Shown: in pieces, positions 18,569 through 27,888 of the stretch
Layout of the letters: each line of letters starts with the position of its first letter
Numbering within the stretch: position 1 is the stretch's first letter
NCBI RefSeq assembly: GCF_024171945.1
Contig: NZ_JAMTCR010000002.1
Location: 1,054,001-1,118,000, forward strand
Direction: 5' to 3'
DNA from: Actinokineospora globicatena
GTDB lineage: Bacteria; Actinomycetota; Actinomycetes; Mycobacteriales; Pseudonocardiaceae
Length of the DNA: 64,000 nucleotides
Notes under the pieces: generated by a model
What the model was told of the DNA's origin: nothing
Database searches by the model: none
The model's input: only the letters and a program-made list of their open reading frames with translations
Position numbers and translations under genes: made by a program

Positions 18569-19218
18569 CCGCTCAGGGTGCCATCCGGCCGCGGCCACGG
18601 TCGCAGGGACTCCAACCGGGACAGGTTCGCCCGCAGGTCGGCGAGCCCCTGCACCTCGATGGGCTCCGGCGCACCGCCCGCGTGCACCCCGACCACGTCG
18701 ATCCACCCGGGGTGGCGGTGGGTGTGCGCCAGGGTGGTCGGCATCCCCGGTTCCGCCAGGGTGCGTTCCGAGGGCATGTACTCCCAGTAGCCGGAGTCGC
18801 CGTCCACCCCCCACGGCACGAACACCCAGCCCGGTCTCGCGTCCAGCAGCTTGGCGACCCGGTCCTCCACCGCGAACCCCTCACGGCGCGAGCCGAGCTC
18901 CCCCGCGGCGACCGCGCGCAGCCACCAGGGCGCGGGTAAGCCGGGATCGGCCGCCACGACGGCGTGGTACAGGGCGATGACCTGGGCCTCCGGTGCGCGG
19001 TGCACCCACGCCCGGCGCGCGTCGGCCGGTGCGGAGGCAGGGGGGCCGCCCGGCTGTTCGAGCGCTTCCGACCACTCCAGGCCGATCAGCGGTTCGACGT
19101 GCAGGCCGCGCTGCTTCGGCACGGCCGCGCGCCGCTTCCCGCTGTGGGCGCCGCTGGTCCCGCTGCTGTTCGAGCTGCCACTGGTGCTGTCGTTCGTGCT
19201 GGCGTCAAGCACCGTCAA
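18565..19218 (-). CDS. Conserved hypothetical protein upstream of trmB
   Basis: The protein has 217 aa. A Ser/Thr-rich N-terminus (1-30) is followed by a globular region with WVHRAPEAQVIALYHAVV, PAPWWLRAV, a VEDRVAKLLDARPGWVFVPWG stretch and THRHPGWIDVVGVH. I do not recognise a named domain. It occupies the place of Rv0207c relative to trmB and overlaps it by 4 bp. The start is probably TTG at 19218 with GGAGG six bases upstream; GTG at 19212 is the alternative. Confidence 0.7.
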   Translation of the reverse strand: MTVLDASTNDSTSGSSNSSGTSGAHSGKRRAAVPKQRGLHVEPLIGLEWSEALEQPGGPPASAPADARRAWVHRAPEAQVIALYHAVVAADPGLPAPWWLRAVAAGELGSRREGFAVEDRVAKLLDARPGWVFVPWGVDGDSGYWEYMPSERTLAEPGMPTTLAHTHRHPGWIDVVGVHAGGAPEPIEVQGLADLRANLSRLESLRPWPRPDGTLSG

Positions 19219-19381
19219 GGTCCACCTCCATGGGTTCCGAGACGGGTCCGTGAGTCCATCTGACCCCGGGAGCCGGCTGAAGTCTGTACCCTGTGTTCGG
19301 GCTCACACCTACTTAACGTGGTCTTAATCCTGCTGCTTGTTGTAGGAAAATCCGCGCTCGACCGCCAGGGTCGGAAGTCCT

Positions 19382-20128
19382 TCAGGCGTCGCGGCGCTGC
19401 GCCGACAAGATTCCGGCGGTCAGCACGACGGCCGCGACGGCGGCGAAGTAGGCCAGGTAGCCCCACGGGCCGAGCGGCAGGTCGTCGATCGGCGGACCCG
19501 CCTGCACGCCGAGGAAGCGGTCCGCGGCGAAGAACGGCAGCCAGTGCTGGATGTCGTCGCCGATCTTCGGGATCAGCCCGACCAGGCCCTCCACCAGCAG
19601 CGCGTACACGAGCAGGACCGCCACCGCGCCCGCGGTCTGCCGGATCAGGATGCCCACGCCGAGCGCGAGCACCGCGGTGATGCCGTAGACCACGATCTGG
19701 CCCGCGACCGCGCGCCAGTCCTCCGCGCTGTCGAGCGCCAGCGCCGGGAACGAGTTGATCGCGCGGAACACCGCCCAGCTGCCGAAGCCGACCACGGCGC
19801 CGATCAGCATCGCCGGGATCGCGGTCACCACCGTCTTGGCCAGCAGCGCGGTCGTGCGGTGCGGCACGGCCTGGAAGGTGCTGCGGATGGTGCCGAAGCG
19901 GTACTCGCTGGTGACCGACAGCGCCGCCATCACCATGACCACCGCGCGCCCCAGGCTGGCCAGCATCTGCGTGACCTGGACGCTGCCCCCGTTGTCCCCC
20001 GGGTCGATCTGGGCCTGGCTGGCGATCAGCGCGGTCAGCCCGACCGGCAGCGCGACGGCCAGCAGCGCGCACCACCACGGCGAGCGGGTGGACAGCAGCT
20101 TGATCCGCTCCGCGTTCAGCACGCTCAT
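19382..20128 (-). CDS. ABC transporter permease (ABC-2 type), cassette 2
   Basis: This 248-aa protein with about six membrane helices begins MSVLNAERIKLLSTRSPWW. It resembles the two permeases at 21217-22706 in both the ERIKL.STRSPWW start and the TSEYRFGTIRSTFQAVPHR loop. It probably forms an exporter with the ATPase encoded immediately upstream, with which it overlaps by ATGA. The substrate is unknown; the family includes bacitracin-type export and resistance systems. Confidence 0.8.
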   Translation of the reverse strand: MSVLNAERIKLLSTRSPWWCALLAVALPVGLTALIASQAQIDPGDNGGSVQVTQMLASLGRAVVMVMAALSVTSEYRFGTIRSTFQAVPHRTTALLAKTVVTAIPAMLIGAVVGFGSWAVFRAINSFPALALDSAEDWRAVAGQIVVYGITAVLALGVGILIRQTAGAVAVLLVYALLVEGLVGLIPKIGDDIQHWLPFFAADRFLGVQAGPPIDDLPLGPWGYLAYFAAVAAVVLTAGILSAQRRDA

Positions 20129-21060
20129 GCCCGCTCCTCCTGACCGGCCCGCTGCGCGGCCTCCGCGGTCCGGTACTCGACGCTGTCCCCGGTCAGCTGG
20201 ATGAAGGCCTGCTCGAGCGAGCCGACCTGGGGGCTGAGCTCGTGCAGGGTGATCTGCTTGGCCGCGGCCAGCTCGCCGATCGCCGCGCTGTCCATCCCGG
20301 ACACCCGGAGCGCGTCGCCGTCGTCGCTGATCCCGGCGCCCGCGCCGAGCAGGTGCTCGCCAAGCTTCTCCAGCTCCGGGCTGCGCACCAGGACCGTGCT
20401 CTCGGTGGCGTGCGCGATGAACTCGTCGACGGTGCCCTGGTGGATCAGCTTCCCGCGGCCGATGACCACGAGGTCCTGCGCGGTCTGGGCCATCTCGGAG
20501 AGCAGGTGGCTGGAGACGAACACCGTGCGGCCCTCGGCGGCCAGCCGGTGCATAAACTTGCGGATCCAGAGGATGCCCTCCGGGTCCAGGCCGTTCACGG
20601 GTTCGTCGAACAGCAGGACCTTGGGGTCGCCGAGCAGCGCGGCGGCGATGCCGAGCCGCTGGGACATGCCAAGGGAGAAGCCACCCGCGTTCTTGTCGGC
20701 CACCCCGCCGAGGCCGACCAGGTCGAGCACCTCGTCCACCCGACTGCGCGGGAGCTTGCTCGCGGCGGCCAGCCACCGCAGGTGGGCGCGCGCGGAGCGG
20801 TTGGGGTGCACCCACTTCGCGTCCAGCAGCGCGCCGACCGTCCGCAGGGGTTGGTGCAGGTCGCGGTAGTGCTGCCCGTCGATGCGGACGTCACCCGATG
20901 TCGGCCGGTCGAGGCCGAGGATCATCCGCATCGTGGTCGACTTGCCCGCCCCGTTGGGGCCGAGGAAGCCGGTGACCTTGCCCTCGCTGACGGTGAAGGA
21001 CAGGTTGTCGACCGCGACGGTGCGGCCGTAGTGCTTCGTCAGGCCGGTCGCCTCGATCAT
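20125..21060 (-). CDS. ABC transporter ATP-binding protein, cassette 2
   Basis: This 311-aa CcmA/BcrA-type ATPase has Walker A GPNGAGKST, the signature SLGMSQRLGIA, Walker B VLLFDEPVNGLDPEG and a SSHLLSEM switch histidine. A C-terminal extension of about 90 residues is typical of ABC-2 exporters with a drug-resistance-type ATPase. It is highly similar along its length to the ATPase at 22711-23655, so the cassette has been duplicated in tandem. It is translationally coupled to the permease downstream. Confidence 0.88.
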   Translation of the reverse strand: MIEATGLTKHYGRTVAVDNLSFTVSEGKVTGFLGPNGAGKSTTMRMILGLDRPTSGDVRIDGQHYRDLHQPLRTVGALLDAKWVHPNRSARAHLRWLAAASKLPRSRVDEVLDLVGLGGVADKNAGGFSLGMSQRLGIAAALLGDPKVLLFDEPVNGLDPEGILWIRKFMHRLAAEGRTVFVSSHLLSEMAQTAQDLVVIGRGKLIHQGTVDEFIAHATESTVLVRSPELEKLGEHLLGAGAGISDDGDALRVSGMDSAAIGELAAAKQITLHELSPQVGSLEQAFIQLTGDSVEYRTAEAAQRAGQEERA

Positions 21061-21126
21061 GCGCCCGATACTGGCACCAATCCCGCACGCCCGCAGGCCT
21101 GACCGGGAAAGTGCCGCTCACGTGCG

Positions 21127-21163
21127 GGAGCCCGGGTCACCCCCGAATGGTGACCCGGGCTCC
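21127..21163 (-). terminator. Hairpin terminator between the two ABC cassettes
   Basis: GGAGCCCGGGTCACC and its complement form a perfect 15-bp stem with a 7-nt loop, 54 bp past the stop of the permease ending at 21217. It should separate the two cassettes transcriptionally. Confidence 0.7.
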
Positions 21164-21216
21164 GCATCCCCGAGAGGTCCGACCGCTCCCCGAATGACCG
21201 GTGGGACCGTGGTGGA

Positions 21217-21942
21217 TCAGGCGTCCCGCTTGTTGGCCACCGCCAGGGCGGCGACGAGCAGGACGGCGGCGACGCCGGTGAAGTAGGCCAGCGAGGCCCA
21301 CGGACCCATGGGCGCGATCGGCTCGGCGCCGTTGAGGAAGCGGCTCGCCACGGTGAACGGCATCCAGTCGTGGATGTTGGCGCCGACCCCGGGGATCAGC
21401 ACCACCAGGTTCTCCACCAGCAGCGGCCAGATGAGCAGGATCGAGATGGCCCCGGCGGACTGGCGGACCAGCGTGCCGACCGCGACCGCGATGACCGCGG
21501 TGACGGCGAAGACCAGGCCGACCCCGGCGACCATCCGCCAGTCCGCGCCGGTGGTGATCGCCATCTCCGGGCCGCCGTCGATGGCGTAGGCGGTCAGCCA
21601 GGAGCCGAACGCGGCGACCTCGCCGATCACCGCGGCCAGGATGGCCACGACGGCGGTCTTGGCCACCAGCACCGAGGTGCGCTTGGGCACCGCCTGGAAG
21701 GTGGCCCGGATGGTGGCGAACCGGTACTCGGTGGTGATCGCCAGCGCCGCCATCACCGAGACGACCATCAGGCCGAACTGGGTGCCGAACTGGCTGTGCT
21801 CCACCAGCAGCGGTCCGCCGCTGTGGTTGAGCCCCACCAACGCGGCGAAGCCGATGGTGAGCCCGAGGGCGAGGAAGGCGGACCACCAGGGCGAGCGGGT
21901 GGTGAACAGCTTGATCCGCTCGGTGGCGAGCAGGGTGGTCAT
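21217..21942 (-). CDS. ABC transporter permease (ABC-2 type), cassette 1, second subunit
   Basis: This 241-aa polytopic protein starts TTLLATERIKLFTTRSPWW and has the TTEYRFATIRATFQAVPKR loop. It is paralogous to the neighbour at 21942-22706 and to 19382-20128. Its ATG overlaps the upstream stop by one base (TGATG), consistent with a two-permease complex made with the ATPase at 22711. Confidence 0.8.
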   Translation of the reverse strand: MTTLLATERIKLFTTRSPWWSAFLALGLTIGFAALVGLNHSGGPLLVEHSQFGTQFGLMVVSVMAALAITTEYRFATIRATFQAVPKRTSVLVAKTAVVAILAAVIGEVAAFGSWLTAYAIDGGPEMAITTGADWRMVAGVGLVFAVTAVIAVAVGTLVRQSAGAISILLIWPLLVENLVVLIPGVGANIHDWMPFTVASRFLNGAEPIAPMGPWASLAYFTGVAAVLLVAALAVANKRDA

Positions 21943-22706
21943 CAGGCGTCCCTCCGGTTGGCGACGACGATGGCGATGCCGAGCAGCACGGCGGCGAAGG
22001 CGGCGAAGACACCGATCGCGGGCCACGGGCCGAGCACCGCGTCCGAGGGCGGCGGTCCCTGGAGCACGTTGCGGGCTGTCGGGTCCGGGTCGCCGGTGAT
22101 CAGCTTGTTGGCGATGTTGAACGGCATCCACTTGTGGATGTCGTCGCCGACCTTCGGGATCAGCTGCACCAGCGGCTCGACCAGCTGGTTCCAGATCAGC
22201 AGCACCGCGATGGCCCCCGCGGAGTGCCGGACCAGCACGCCGACGGCGACCGCGACGACCGCCGACAGCGCGTAGACCAGCCCGACACCGGCCACCGCGC
22301 GCCACTCGTACGCGGTGTTGATCGTCAGGTCGATATCGGGCTTGATGACGCTCGCGATGCCCCACGACCCGAACGCGGCGAGCTCGCCGATGATCGCCGC
22401 CATGATCGCCACCACGGTGGCTTTGGCGACGAGCGTGGACGGGCGGTTGGGCACGGCGAGGAACGTCGCCCGGATGGTGGAGAACCGGTACTCGGTGGTG
22501 ATCGCCAGCGTCGCCATCACCATCACCACGACCAGGCCGAAGCCGTAGCCGAACTGGGTGGCGGCGATGTTCAGCGGCTCGGTCGCGTCCGCGGTGCCCG
22601 CCATGAGCGCGCCGAACCCGACGGTCAGCGCCAGTGCGATGAGCGTGCACCACCACGGCGAGCGGGTGGTGAAGAGCTTGATCCGTTCGACGGCGAGGAG
22701 GGTCAT
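21942..22706 (-). CDS. ABC transporter permease (ABC-2 type), cassette 1, first subunit
   Basis: This 254-aa protein with about six helices starts MTLLAVERIKLFTTRSPWW. It contains TTEYRFSTIRATFLAVPNR between helices 2 and 3, matching the two other permeases here. Four bases separate it from the ATPase gene. The substrate is unknown. Confidence 0.8.
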   Translation of the reverse strand: MTLLAVERIKLFTTRSPWWCTLIALALTVGFGALMAGTADATEPLNIAATQFGYGFGLVVVMVMATLAITTEYRFSTIRATFLAVPNRPSTLVAKATVVAIMAAIIGELAAFGSWGIASVIKPDIDLTINTAYEWRAVAGVGLVYALSAVVAVAVGVLVRHSAGAIAVLLIWNQLVEPLVQLIPKVGDDIHKWMPFNIANKLITGDPDPTARNVLQGPPPSDAVLGPWPAIGVFAAFAAVLLGIAIVVANRRDA

Positions 22707-22710
22707 GTCG

Positions 22711-23655
22711 TCACTTCCCCGCGGGCACGAGGGTCGCCGGGGTGGGGCCGTCGGCGATCTCGGTGTGGTACTCGACGGAGTCGCCGGTCAGCTGCATGAA
22801 CGCCTCTTCCAGCGAACCGCGCTGCGGGCTCAGCTCGTGCAGCACGGTCTGCGTGCGGGCCGCGAGCTCGCCGATGTCGGCGCAGTCCATCCCGGACACG
22901 ACCAGGTTCTCGCCCTCGTCCCGGGTGGACACCCCGGCCTGGGCCAGCGCGGCGCGCAGGTCGGTCAGGCGCGGACCGCGCACCCGCACGGTGTTCTCGG
23001 TCGCCTGGGCGACGAAGTCCTCGGTGCTGCTCTGCGAGATCAGCTTGCCCCGGCCGATCACCACCAGCTCCTGGGCGGTGAGCGCCATCTCGGAGAGCAG
23101 GTGGCTGGAGACGAACACCGTGCGGCCCTCTTCGGCCAGCCGGTGCATGAACTTGCGGATCCAGAGGATGCCCTCGGGGTCCAGGCCGTTGACCGGCTCG
23201 TCGAACAGCAGCACCTGCGGGTCACCCAGCAGCGCCGCGGCGATGCCCAGCCGCTGGGACATGCCCAGGGAGAAGCCACCCGCGCGCTTGTTGGCCACCG
23301 CGGTGAGGCCGACGATCTCCAGCACCTCGTCGACGCGCTTGGCGGGCAGCTTGTTCGACCGCGCCAGCCACTGCAGGTGGGCGCGGGCCGAGCGGTTGGG
23401 GTGGACCCACTTGGCGTCCAGCAGCGCGCCGACCGTGCGCAGCGGCTGGTGCAGGTCGCGGTAGCGCTTCCCGTCGATCAGCGCCGAACCCCCGGTCGGG
23501 GTGTCCAGCCCGAGGATCATCCGCATGGTGGTGGACTTCCCGGCGCCGTTCGGACCGAGGAAGCCGGTCACCCGCCCGGTCGGGACCGAGAACGACAGGT
23601 TGTCGACGGCGAGCGTCTTGCCGTAACTCTTGGTGAGGCCGACTGCCTCGATCAT
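22711..23655 (-). CDS. ABC transporter ATP-binding protein, cassette 1
   Basis: This 314-aa ATPase has Walker A GPNGAGKST, SLGMSQRLGIA as signature, Walker B VLLFDEPVNGLDPEG and a C-terminal extension ending near HELSPQRGSLEEAFMQLTGDSVEYHT. A good ribosome-binding site (AAGGAG) precedes the ATG. It is near-identical over long stretches to the ATPase at 20125-21060. It heads the operon with two permeases, giving a probable two-permease exporter. Confidence 0.88.
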   Translation of the reverse strand: MIEAVGLTKSYGKTLAVDNLSFSVPTGRVTGFLGPNGAGKSTTMRMILGLDTPTGGSALIDGKRYRDLHQPLRTVGALLDAKWVHPNRSARAHLQWLARSNKLPAKRVDEVLEIVGLTAVANKRAGGFSLGMSQRLGIAAALLGDPQVLLFDEPVNGLDPEGILWIRKFMHRLAEEGRTVFVSSHLLSEMALTAQELVVIGRGKLISQSSTEDFVAQATENTVRVRGPRLTDLRAALAQAGVSTRDEGENLVVSGMDCADIGELAARTQTVLHELSPQRGSLEEAFMQLTGDSVEYHTEIADGPTPATLVPAGK

Positions 23656-23881
23656 GGTGTGCTCCTTCTAGCGAAACGTCCTGTTGCGCTCGTCCCCCAA
23701 GCGCCTTCCCCCGCTGACCGGTCCAAGGGTGGCCGTCGCGGGTGTGTCCCCGCGTCGTCCTGTGGTCCCCCGGTCCGGTCAACTCACAGGCGTAGCCTCC
23801 CGCGTTCCTGAGAGCCCGGGGTATCGGTGACGACCCTGACTGGACCCTGATCCGCGAGCCCGGTCCGCCTGGGTGACACGG

Positions 23882-23903
23882 TTAATGAACCGTGGTTCAA
23901 TAA
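23882..23903. promoter_or_regulatory. Candidate TetR operator
   Basis: This is an inverted repeat with 10-bp arms (TTAATGAACC and GGTTCAATAA, one mismatch) around GT. It ends 4 bp before the GTG of the TetR gene. Its position and symmetry suggest autorepression of the TetR-SDR operon. Confidence 0.65.
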
Positions 23904-23907
23904 TGGG

Positions 23908-24492
23908 GTGCCACGCCCGAGGACCATCACCGACCAGCGGCTCCTCGACGCGGCGCACGTGGTCATCGGCCGCTGTGGACCGGGGTTCACCCTGGCCCAA
24001 GTGGCCGCTGAGGCCGGGGTCTCGGTCGGCACGGTCGCCACCCGGTTCGGCTCCAAGGACCAGTTGGTGCGCGCGGTGTTCGACCACGCGACAGCCGAGG
24101 TGGCCCGCACCATGCGGGCGATGGCGGAGGCGGAAGTGGACCCGGTCGCCGGGCTGCGCGCCGCGGCGGTGGGCACGTTCCTGTCGTTGGGGAGCGCCGA
24201 CACCGCCGCCAACCACCTCGGCCAACTCGGGCACGACCTGATCGACCCGGTGCTGCGCGCCAAGCTCGGCACGCACTTCGAGGTCATGCGGGCCGAACTG
24301 GCCCGCGCGTTCGACCGGGCGGCCATCGCGCTGCCCGGCGCACCCGAGCCGGAGATCGCCGTCCGGGTGCTGCTGTCGCTGGTCAACGGGGTGTCGATCG
24401 ACTGGTCGGTCCGTCCGCACGGGACGCTCGCCGACCGGCTGGCCGCGGACGTGACCGCGGTGCTGGGGGCATGGGAAAGGGGTCAGGCATGA
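23908..24492 (+). CDS. TetR-family transcriptional regulator
   Basis: The protein has 194 aa. The N-terminal HTH (FTLAQVAAEAGVSVGTVATRFGSKDQLVRAV, residues 30-60) is typical. The C-terminal ligand/dimer domain is of unknown specificity. Its stop overlaps the SDR start by 4 bp. A strong dyad covers its promoter, so it probably represses its own operon and responds to the SDR's substrate. Confidence 0.88.
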   Translation: MPRPRTITDQRLLDAAHVVIGRCGPGFTLAQVAAEAGVSVGTVATRFGSKDQLVRAVFDHATAEVARTMRAMAEAEVDPVAGLRAAAVGTFLSLGSADTAANHLGQLGHDLIDPVLRAKLGTHFEVMRAELARAFDRAAIALPGAPEPEIAVRVLLSLVNGVSIDWSVRPHGTLADRLAADVTAVLGAWERGQA

Positions 24493-25418
24493 CAACGCAG
24501 GAGAACGCGCCGCTGCACGGCAAGGTCGCCGTGGTCACGGGAGCCACGCGCGGGTGCGGCCGGGGCATCGCGGTCGAACTCGGCGCGGCAGGCGCGACGG
24601 TCTACGTCACCGGGCGCACCACACGGGAATCGGCGTCCCCGATGCGGCGGACCGAGACCATCGAGGAGACCGCGGAACTGGTCGACGCGGCGGGCGGCGT
24701 CGGCATCCCGGTCCGCTGCGACTTCACCTCGGTGTCCGATGTGGACGCGCTGCGGGACCGGATCGCCGCCGAGCACGGGCGCGTCGACGTGCTGGTGGAC
24801 GACGTCTGGGGCGGCGACCCGTTCGTCGAGTTCGGCACGCCGTGGTGGGAGTCCGACCTGGACAAGGGCATCGGCGTCGTCCGCAACGGCCTGGACACGC
24901 ACCTGATCACCCTGCACCGGCTGCTGCCCCTGGTCGTCGCACGGCCCGGCGGACTGGTCGTCGAGGTGACCGACGGGGACGTCGAGGACTACCCGGGACC
25001 GGTCGGCATCCCGTACTACCTGGTGAAGTCCGGCGTCCGCGCGATCGGTCGGTGGCTGGGCGCGGAACTGGCCGCCGTCGGCGCCACCGGTTTGGCGGTC
25101 ACCCCCGGCTTCCTGCGCTCGGAGATGATGCTGGAGCACTTCGAGGTCACCGAGGCCAACTGGCGCGAGGGCGTGGCGAAGGACCCGAACTACATCATGG
25201 CCGAGTCCCCGCACTACATCGGCCGCGCCATCGCCGCCCTCGCCGCCGACCCCGCGGTCTCCCGGTTCGCGGGCCGCACCATGGCCAGCTGGACCCTGAT
25301 GCGCGAATACGGCTTCACCGACCTCGACGGCACCCAACCCGACTGGGGCCGCTGGTACGACGAGGTCGTCAAGCCCGGCACCGACCCCACCACCGTCGAC
25401 GCCTCCACCTACCGCTGA
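24489..25418 (+). CDS. SDR-family oxidoreductase
   Basis: The 309-aa SDR starts at the ATG at 24489 (ATGA overlap with the TetR gene). It has VVTGATRGCGRGIAVEL for the nucleotide, a YYLVKSG block in place of the catalytic YxxxK, and a C-terminal extension with WTLMREYGFTDLDGTQPDWGRW. That extension occurs in a subgroup of bacterial SDRs annotated only generically. The substrate is unknown. Confidence 0.85.
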   Translation: MTTQENAPLHGKVAVVTGATRGCGRGIAVELGAAGATVYVTGRTTRESASPMRRTETIEETAELVDAAGGVGIPVRCDFTSVSDVDALRDRIAAEHGRVDVLVDDVWGGDPFVEFGTPWWESDLDKGIGVVRNGLDTHLITLHRLLPLVVARPGGLVVEVTDGDVEDYPGPVGIPYYLVKSGVRAIGRWLGAELAAVGATGLAVTPGFLRSEMMLEHFEVTEANWREGVAKDPNYIMAESPHYIGRAIAALAADPAVSRFAGRTMASWTLMREYGFTDLDGTQPDWGRWYDEVVKPGTDPTTVDASTYR

Positions 25419-25881
25419 CTCCCTTGCACCCGATGCCGACCTGAGCCTGCCCGGCTCCGGTCTCGTGGGCCGCCCGCTTCGCTCAGTGTTACGTAGGCAG
25501 GCCGTCTCATCTGTGGTTCTTCCCGCGCCTCCGCCCAGCCCGCAACCACCCCGATCGGCTGAATCTCGCCGTCGCCGAGCCCGTTTCCCCAGGTCGAGTT
25601 ATCCACAACCCCCCGAGTTGTCCACAGCCCAACCGCACCCCTAGGTCGCACCCCCCACCCCCGGTAGACTGGCACTGGGGACGCCCCCCGGAGAGGGTGG
25701 GGGCTGGGGTGCCGGAGGCGGCCCCCGCGACGGCTGGCGTCGGTCATGGGGTGGCCGTGGGGGCGGCCGGAATCGGGCGCTGACCTGGTGATTCAGCGGG
25801 AGTCAGGGCCGGGTCAGAGGCGCCGGACAGCGAGGACATCCCTAGGCGAGGCGTGGAGCGGCGGGTCTGTGCGGGGCGGAG
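25419..25881. other. Gene-free gap with DnaA-box pair
   Basis: This is a 463-bp gap between convergent genes. It contains the DnaA-box-like pair at 25599-25626 and a GGTAGACTGG promoter-like motif near 25662, followed by G/C runs able to fold. Open frames here have no family resemblance or ribosome-binding site, so I call no gene. Confidence 0.6.
25599..25626 (+). promoter_or_regulatory. Pair of DnaA-box-like nonamers
   Basis: TTATCCACA (25599-25607, the exact E. coli consensus) and TTGTCCACA (25618-25626) lie in the same orientation, 19 nt apart start to start, in a gene-free gap. Spacing and orientation equal those at 5815 and 43997. Confidence 0.55.
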
Positions 25882-26547
25882 TTAGACGTCGCCGGGGCGG
25901 ACCAGGCCGGTTTCGTAGGCGAGGACGACGGCTTGGACGCGGTCGCGGAGGTCCAGTTTGGACAGGACGCGGCCGACGTGGGTTTTGACCGTGGCCTCGG
26001 AGAGGAAGAGCTTGCGGGCGATCTCGGTGTTGGACAGGCCCTGGGCCATGAGGACCAGGACCTCCCGCTCGCGTTCGGTCAGCACGTCGAGCACGGCGGC
26101 GTCGCGGAGTTCGCCGCCGCCGGGGCCGAGGAAGCGGTCGAGGAGGCGGCGGGTGACGCTCGGGGAGACCACGGCGTCGCCGCTGGCGACCGAGCGCAGG
26201 GCGGAGACGAGGGCGTCGGGCGGGGTGTCCTTGAGCAGGAAGCCGCTGGCGCCGTTGCGCAGGGCGGAGAGGGCGTACTCGTCGAGGTCGAAGGTGGTCA
26301 TCACCAGGACCTTGGACGTGCCCGCCTCGGTGATCACCCGGGTGGCCTCGACGCCGTCGAGCACCGGCATCCGGACGTCCATCAGCACGACGTCGGGGCG
26401 CAGCTTGTCGGCCAGCTCGATCGCCGCCCGGCCGTCGCCCGCCTCGCCGACGACCTCCATGTCCTCCTGCGCGCCGAGCACCATGCGGAACCCGACCCGC
26501 ATCAGCTCCTGGTCGTCCACCAGCACAACCCTGATCACGCGGCCCAA
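25882..26547 (-). CDS. NarL/LuxR-family response regulator
   Basis: The 221-aa protein has an N-terminal receiver with VLVDDQ (acidic pocket), VLMDVRMP (phosphoacceptor Asp) and a conserved Lys in GFLLKDTPP. The C-terminal LuxR HTH has LTEREREVLVLMAQGLSNTEIARKL. It pairs with the histidine kinase just upstream on the same strand. The likely start is TTG at 26547 with GGAGG at good spacing; GTG at 26538 is an alternative. The stimulus is unknown. Confidence 0.9.
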   Translation of the reverse strand: MGRVIRVVLVDDQELMRVGFRMVLGAQEDMEVVGEAGDGRAAIELADKLRPDVVLMDVRMPVLDGVEATRVITEAGTSKVLVMTTFDLDEYALSALRNGASGFLLKDTPPDALVSALRSVASGDAVVSPSVTRRLLDRFLGPGGGELRDAAVLDVLTEREREVLVLMAQGLSNTEIARKLFLSEATVKTHVGRVLSKLDLRDRVQAVVLAYETGLVRPGDV

Positions 26548-26559
26548 GGTAGCCCTCCC

Positions 26560-27759
26560 CTACGCGGTCGTCACCGGCAGCACCGCGCGCACCCGCCACC
26601 CGCCGTCGGCGTGCGGACCGGCCTGCAGGGTGCCGCCGAAGACGTTGGCGCGCTCGCGCATGCCGATCAGGCCGTTGCCGCCCGCGGTGAGGCCGACCCG
26701 GGTGGTGCCCGGTCCGAGGTCGGTGATGTCGAGCTCCACCCGGTCGCCGACGCGCCGGACCTCCACCGCGGCCGTCGCGCCCGGCCCGGCGTGCTTGATC
26801 GTGTTGGTCAGCGCTTCCTGGACGATCCGGTAGATGCCGAGGCCGACACCGGCTGGCAGGTCGTCGAGCTCGCCTGCCAGGTCGAGTTGGACCGGGACGC
26901 CGGTCGCGCGGACCCGCTCGGCCAGGTCCGAGATGGACTGGGTGCCCGGCTGCGGGGTGCGATCGGTCTCGCCCTCGTCGCTGCGCAGGACCCCCAGCAG
27001 CCGCCGCAGCTCGGTCAGCGCTTCCCGGCCGGTCGCCGAGATCGTGCGGATGGCCCGTTCGGCCACCTCCGGTTGCGAGCGCACCGCGTAGGCGGCGCCG
27101 TCGGCGTGCACCACGATGACGCTCACCGCGTGCGCCACCACGTCGTGCAGTTCCCGCGCGATGCGGGCGCGTTCCTGGCCGACGGCGATCCTGGCCTGCT
27201 GGTCGCGCTCGGTCTCCAGCAGCGCGAGCCGCCGCTCGACCTCGAGGTGGTAGGCCCGCCGGGCCCCGGAGAACTCGCCGAGCACCCAGCAGAACGCGAA
27301 GATCACCACGATCACCAGCGTCGGCAGGATCGACTCCGGCAGCGTCATCCGCCACGTCGCCCACGCCCCGACACCGATGGTCAGCCACACCACGTACAGC
27401 GCGCCCTGCCTGCGCCCCACGTAGGCGACCGTCGTGTACAGCGCGATACCGAGCGCGATGTCGCCCACCCTGATCCTGGCGTCCACCCCGTCCGGGCTCG
27501 GCCCGTGGGTCAGCAGCTGGACCAGACCGGCCGCGAGGATGAGGTACGCCGCGAGCAGCGGGTCCCGCCTGCGGATCACCAGCGGCCCGAGCAGACCGAG
27601 CCCGACCAGCCAGTACGCCAACGGGTGAACCCCACCGATCGTGGCGAACAGCGAGATCGACTCCAGCGCCGCCAGCAACGCGGCGATGATGACGTCACCC
27701 GCCATCGGGTGCGCCTTCATCCACAGACTGAGCCTCCGCACGGTGCCGAGCGTAGGCAC
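26560..27759 (-). CDS. NarL-type sensor histidine kinase
   Basis: The protein has 399 aa. The N-terminal half carries about five membrane helices without a large sensor loop. The HisKA_3 dimer/phosphoacceptor box RARIARELHDVVAHAV provides the histidine, and the HATPase domain has VQEALTNTIKHA (N-box) and GGNGLIGMRERA (G-box). It should phosphorylate the regulator 12 bp downstream. GTG at 27759 is assumed; ATG at 27720, after a GGAGG, is possible and would shorten it by 13 residues. Confidence 0.88.
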   Translation of the reverse strand: MPTLGTVRRLSLWMKAHPMAGDVIIAALLAALESISLFATIGGVHPLAYWLVGLGLLGPLVIRRRDPLLAAYLILAAGLVQLLTHGPSPDGVDARIRVGDIALGIALYTTVAYVGRRQGALYVVWLTIGVGAWATWRMTLPESILPTLVIVVIFAFCWVLGEFSGARRAYHLEVERRLALLETERDQQARIAVGQERARIARELHDVVAHAVSVIVVHADGAAYAVRSQPEVAERAIRTISATGREALTELRRLLGVLRSDEGETDRTPQPGTQSISDLAERVRATGVPVQLDLAGELDDLPAGVGLGIYRIVQEALTNTIKHAGPGATAAVEVRRVGDRVELDITDLGPGTTRVGLTAGGNGLIGMRERANVFGGTLQAGPHADGGWRVRAVLPVTTA

Positions 27760-27888
27760 AGCCGGTTGCCCCCCGCGTCAACCCGCCGTCGCATCGCCAT
27801 CTCCGACCGCAGGCTGAGCGAGGAGTTCGCGGACACCGGTGCCGGGCGCATGGCACCATTCGCTTCGGCGATCAGGGGAGGAACGGGT

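Noticed and set aside
25650..25740. Possible small structured RNA after a TAGACT-like -10 motif
   Set aside because: It can fold but lacks the conserved SRP-RNA or other known RNA core that I could recognise.
25933..27888. In-frame 5' extension of the first dynamin gene across the two-component system
   Set aside because: It is antisense to the response regulator and histidine kinase. The TTG at 27889 with a strong ribosome-binding site gives the expected N-terminus.
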